NCBI GenBank assembly: GCA_910585295.1
Contig: CAJUDE010000012.1
Coordinates: 1 to 64,000 of the forward strand
From: an uncultured Lachnospiraceae bacterium
GTDB lineage: Bacteria; Bacillota; Clostridia; Lachnospirales; Lachnospiraceae
Direction: 5' to 3'
Length of the DNA: 64,000 nt
Position 1 is the first letter of the stretch. Each line of letters opens with the position of its first letter. The notes beneath the pieces are model-generated. The model worked only from the letters and a program-made list of their open reading frames with translations. It was not told where the DNA came from and made no database searches. A program made the translations under genes and the position numbers. Shown here piece after piece: positions 62,029 through 64,000 of the stretch.

Positions 62029-62202
62029 ATGGAAAAACCAATTCTTAGTCCAGATTTTACGATTGAAGATATTCACAAATTGCGTGAATATAATTACTAT
62101 GTCACTAAAGATATGACACCGCAGGAACGGATAGATTACTATAATCAAAAAGGGCGCGCATTTCTAAAGGAGATTGAGGAAAGTAAATTACAGAAGGTAT
62201 AA
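62029..62202 (+). CDS. Small acidic/basic protein, probable antitoxin of the PIN pair
   Basis: 57 residues: MEKPILSPDFTIEDIHKLRE, then MTPQERIDYYNQKGRAFLKE and a Lys-rich tail. GAGGGATAATT overlaps the end of the PIN gene and gives good spacing. Short proteins of this look (PxxxxDFTIEDIHKLREYN) accompany PIN proteins in Firmicutes as I recall; toxin-first order is less common than antitoxin-first. Confidence 0.65.
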   Translation: MEKPILSPDFTIEDIHKLREYNYYVTKDMTPQERIDYYNQKGRAFLKEIEESKLQKV

Positions 62203-62224
62203 CGTTACAACAAAATACCAGAGG

Positions 62225-62321
62225 GGTGCAGGGCGTATGATGTAATATGAGATTTTAAATATATATTAAACTCATACTGTTTTTTATCAATTATATAGGG
62301 CATATCTTACACCCTGCACCA
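62225..62321. repeat. Interrupted 17-bp inverted repeat
   Basis: GGTGCAGGGCGTATGAT (62225-62241) faces GGTGCAGGGTGTAAGAT (62321-62305 on the minus strand), two mismatches, 63 AT-rich bases between. Possibly a large terminator or rearrangement scar between converging genes. Confidence 0.5.
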
Positions 62322-62363
62322 CATATTAAGTTAGAAGTTCACCACTTCTGTATCTACCTCTGC

Positions 62364-63091
62364 CTATGTAGTCGAAAATTCATATTGCAGCAAATCAGGA
62401 GGTAAACCTATATCATTTGCTCCTGCGATTGGAGGACATAGTATTAGACGCTTTCCCCTTACAGCTTTTCGTTCAAATACAATATCCACTCGTCCTTCTA
62501 TTCTGACGAGTAATTTACCAATCTTGGCACTTGAAATATGCAGATTTTTAAATTTCTCATTTAGTAAATTCGCAATTTCGGATGCCGACTGCCATTTCCA
62601 CAAACTTTTATCTGTTAGAAAATCTACACAACTCATAAATTCATCTTCCCCAAAGAGAAGCTGCTCAAATTCTTGGTTATTACGATTGATAAATTCTTTT
62701 TCTTCTGCGGCGAGAAGGTATCCTTTGGGATTGTCTTTGTATATTACAAGTATCTGTCTCCAAAACTGAACATACCATTCAGGGGATAATTCAAAAATCT
62801 TTTTCAAATCAATTTCTTCAACAGGTATTGTCCAAAATCGGCGATTCCCTGTTTTCCCTGCAACACAAGCACTCCCTCTGCGGCAACAGGTGTATCATCA
62901 GAATTATAAAGGATAGCAATTGTCTGTATCGCCCATTTTTTAACAAGTGATTGGTAATGATTATCTGATAGTCCCAATATTTCATATACTGTTTGAAGCC
63001 TGTCCACGTTATAAGCGTTTTTCCCGATAATTCTAATAATCAACTCATTCACAATGAGGTTTCGACAGTCCTGAATCATACCATATAAAGT
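62364..63091 (-). pseudogene. VirE-like primase/helicase, truncated and internally deleted
   Basis: The 5' part (LIVNELIIRIIGKNAYNVDRLQTVYEIL, GVLVLQGKQGI) runs up to the Walker A motif and stops after GKQGI. In another frame the protein resumes at RRFWTIPVEEIDLKKIFELSPEWYVQFWRQI and ends VFERKAVRGKRLILCPPI. Intact VirE-type proteins carry about 100 residues, including GKT and Walker B, between these points, so a deletion fused them out of frame. The usual N-terminal region is also missing because the element boundary cuts it. The downstream ORF (62364-62807) could still be translated alone. Confidence 0.75.
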
Positions 63092-63098
63092 TACCACT
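63092..63098. other. Attachment core, VirE end
   Basis: TACCACT (AGTGGTA on the gene strand). The sleC reading frame reaches TGG here and then meets TAA formed by element sequence. Confidence 0.8.
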
Positions 63099-63780
63099 CC
63101 GTATATACCCGGTTTAAGGTAAAGGACATAATAGCCAGGATATTTGCCCGTATGGTGCTGTCTGGCCAAGTAGCATAAATCTCACTGGAAGCTACGTTTT
63201 TGATGTAATCTTTATATTTTACATAATAATCCCCGGCTGTGGAATCCCCGGGCGTCCCATCATGCACCACCACATATTCCGGCACCACCACCCGGCTTAA
63301 GACAATCTCGCCGCTCTCATCCACAGGCTTAATCTCTGCCTCCGCAATCTTTGGGGGGAAATTCCCAAACAGGGTATTTGCAGGGATTACAATATTTTTC
63401 ATATCCTGCTCTGACACTTCCAAAGGCTCCATCCGAACATTCTGCAAGGATAGCTCCCCAGAAAACACATCCACACCCTCAATGCTGACTGGGCGGTATC
63501 CATCCGCTTCCACCTCCACCGTATATTCCGCATAAGGCTGCGTCGATTGTTCTGGCTCCATGCTGTACTCCAGCGGCGGCGCCGCAAGGGTCAATACCTC
63601 CGACTGTCCTTCCGCATCTGTGGTGACCTGCTCCAATGTGTTCCCTGGATCCCCAGTATAGGAAATAGTTATTTTTGCATTATCCACTGGGATTAGCCCA
63701 ACAGTGGAAGTCACTTGGATTTTTATCGTACCGTTGTCCACATGGTTTATCTGCGCTGCTTGTAACTGATGGTTTTGCAT
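63094..63780 (-). pseudogene. sleC: sleC-like spore cortex-lytic enzyme, 5' part (split gene)
   Basis: 229 codons of a SleC-type enzyme: an N-terminal prepro/Ig-like region (IKIQVTSTVGLIPVDNAKITISYTG, YTVEVEADGYRPVSIEGVDVF) followed by the start of the lytic domain (VVVPEYVVVHDGTPGDSTAG, YYVKYKDYIKNVASSEIYATWP, ANILAIMSFTLNRVYTEW). The frame stops at TAA just inside the element. AGAGGTG precedes ATG 63780. Known SleC enzymes are stored in the spore and degrade cortex peptidoglycan on germination. Confidence 0.88.
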
Positions 63781-63786
63781 AGGCAC

Positions 63787-63981
63787 CTCTAAAACTCTGC
63801 ACTTATTTATAGATTATGTAAAACTGTGCAAAAGGTTCCTTTCAAAAATCTGGCTTTCGCCCCTCTTCTTAACATAAGGTTTTTCCAATAACCAGGCAGA
63901 TGGCGCTATACTTTATTTAGGCTGTATTGTATAATTACGGTAACCAAATAACCATATTACAACTATCAAAGGAGGAGAACC
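63787..63981. other. Divergent promoter region of sleC and a plus-strand gene
   Basis: No gene. A TGTATAAT element near 63924-63936 is a possible plus-strand -10; no clear -35. I could not assign a mother-cell sigma promoter for sleC by eye. Confidence 0.3.
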
Positions 63982-64000
63982 ATGACGATTAGCCACATTG
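63982..64000 (+). CDS. Start of a truncated gene at the window edge
   Basis: AAAGGAGGAG is ideally placed before ATG 63982; only MTISHI is visible before the window ends, so no product can be named. Confidence 0.6.

Larger units (their letters stand above)
55480..63091. mobile_element. Serine-recombinase element interrupting sleC (7,612 bp)
   Basis: AGTGGTA (minus strand) occurs at 55486-55480 and 63098-63092, exactly where the two sleC parts break. Everything between is AT-rich relative to the flanks. Contents: serine recombinase, two tiny ORFs, hydrolase, tandem repeats, two XRE genes, broken WYL regulator, PIN/small-protein pair, truncated VirE-like helicase. No relaxase, coupling protein or phage structural gene is seen, so it cannot transfer alone. 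Removal with one core copy retained gives an intact sleC. Confidence 0.9.

Noticed and set aside
55480..63091. Complete integrative conjugative element or prophage
   Set aside because: No relaxase, coupling protein, type IV secretion or phage structural genes could be seen; only a serine recombinase, regulators and cargo.

Overview
The window looks like a chromosomal segment of an anaerobic, spore-forming, motile gut-type Clostridium relative, most likely Lachnospiraceae (Bacillota). The evidence is sigma-A promoters with strong AGGAGG ribosome sites, superoxide reductase and rubrerythrin, a chemoreceptor, a BlaI/BlaR1-type pair, DUF6179/DUF6323-like genes and a SleC-type spore cortex-lytic enzyme. 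Family names come from recalled motifs; no database search was run.

Layout. 1-1.7 kb: relic of an integrated element (Big_2-like fragment, tyrosine integrase pseudogene) ending at the 3' end of a tRNA-Leu. 1.7-2.5 kb: seven-gene tRNA cluster behind a consensus promoter. 2.6-7.6 kb: minus-strand operon rlmL-like, papain-like protease, amidase, rdgB, yfcE-like. 7.7-12.1 kb: rhodanese, an Asn/Ser-rich small protein, a candidate small RNA, a MITE-like element, a large cNMP-fold protein, a DUF1700-like protein and tRNA-Arg. 12.3-17.3 kb: complete peptide/nickel-type ABC importer. 17.6-22.7 kb: Gfo/Idh/MocA oxidoreductase, hybrid histidine kinase with separate HPt protein, FlxA-like repeat protein. 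22.9-25.1 kb: BlaR1/BlaI-type pair with two clear operators. 25.1-33.3 kb: SdpI-like protein, DUF6179/DUF6323 pair, DUF6273 secreted protein, XRE, GyrI-like and WYL regulators, and two RlaP-type nucleotidyltransferases.

33.5-42.3 kb: a two-component system divergent from an operon encoding a propeller-fused solute-binding lipoprotein, two sugar-type permeases, an HlyD-like adaptor and a MacB-core membrane protein, with no ATPase. Matching 11-bp-period direct repeats lie in front of both divergent promoters, so the regulator probably controls itself and the operon. 42.4-54.8 kb: relA/spoT, a GNAT protein, a surface-protein/EpsG operon behind spaced TTGTC boxes, DUF5692, superoxide reductase, a chemoreceptor/sugar-binding-protein/epimerase operon, rubrerythrin.

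54.9-63.8 kb is the most striking part. A sleC-like germination (spore cortex-lytic) gene is split into a 5' part (63780-63094) and a 3' part (55481-54897) by an AT-rich element of 7,612 bp carrying a large serine recombinase. The same 7-bp core AGTGGTA lies at both junctions, and joining there restores an exact 423-codon reading frame. This is the architecture of skin-type intervening elements of sporulation genes. The element also carries two tiny ORFs ahead of the recombinase, an alpha/beta hydrolase, hairpin-bearing 61-bp tandem repeats, two XRE regulators, a frameshifted WYL regulator, a PIN-toxin/small-protein pair and a gutted VirE-like helicase.

Three intergenic copies of a mosaic palindromic repeat family (12.1, 17.5 and 29.9 kb) are also present.
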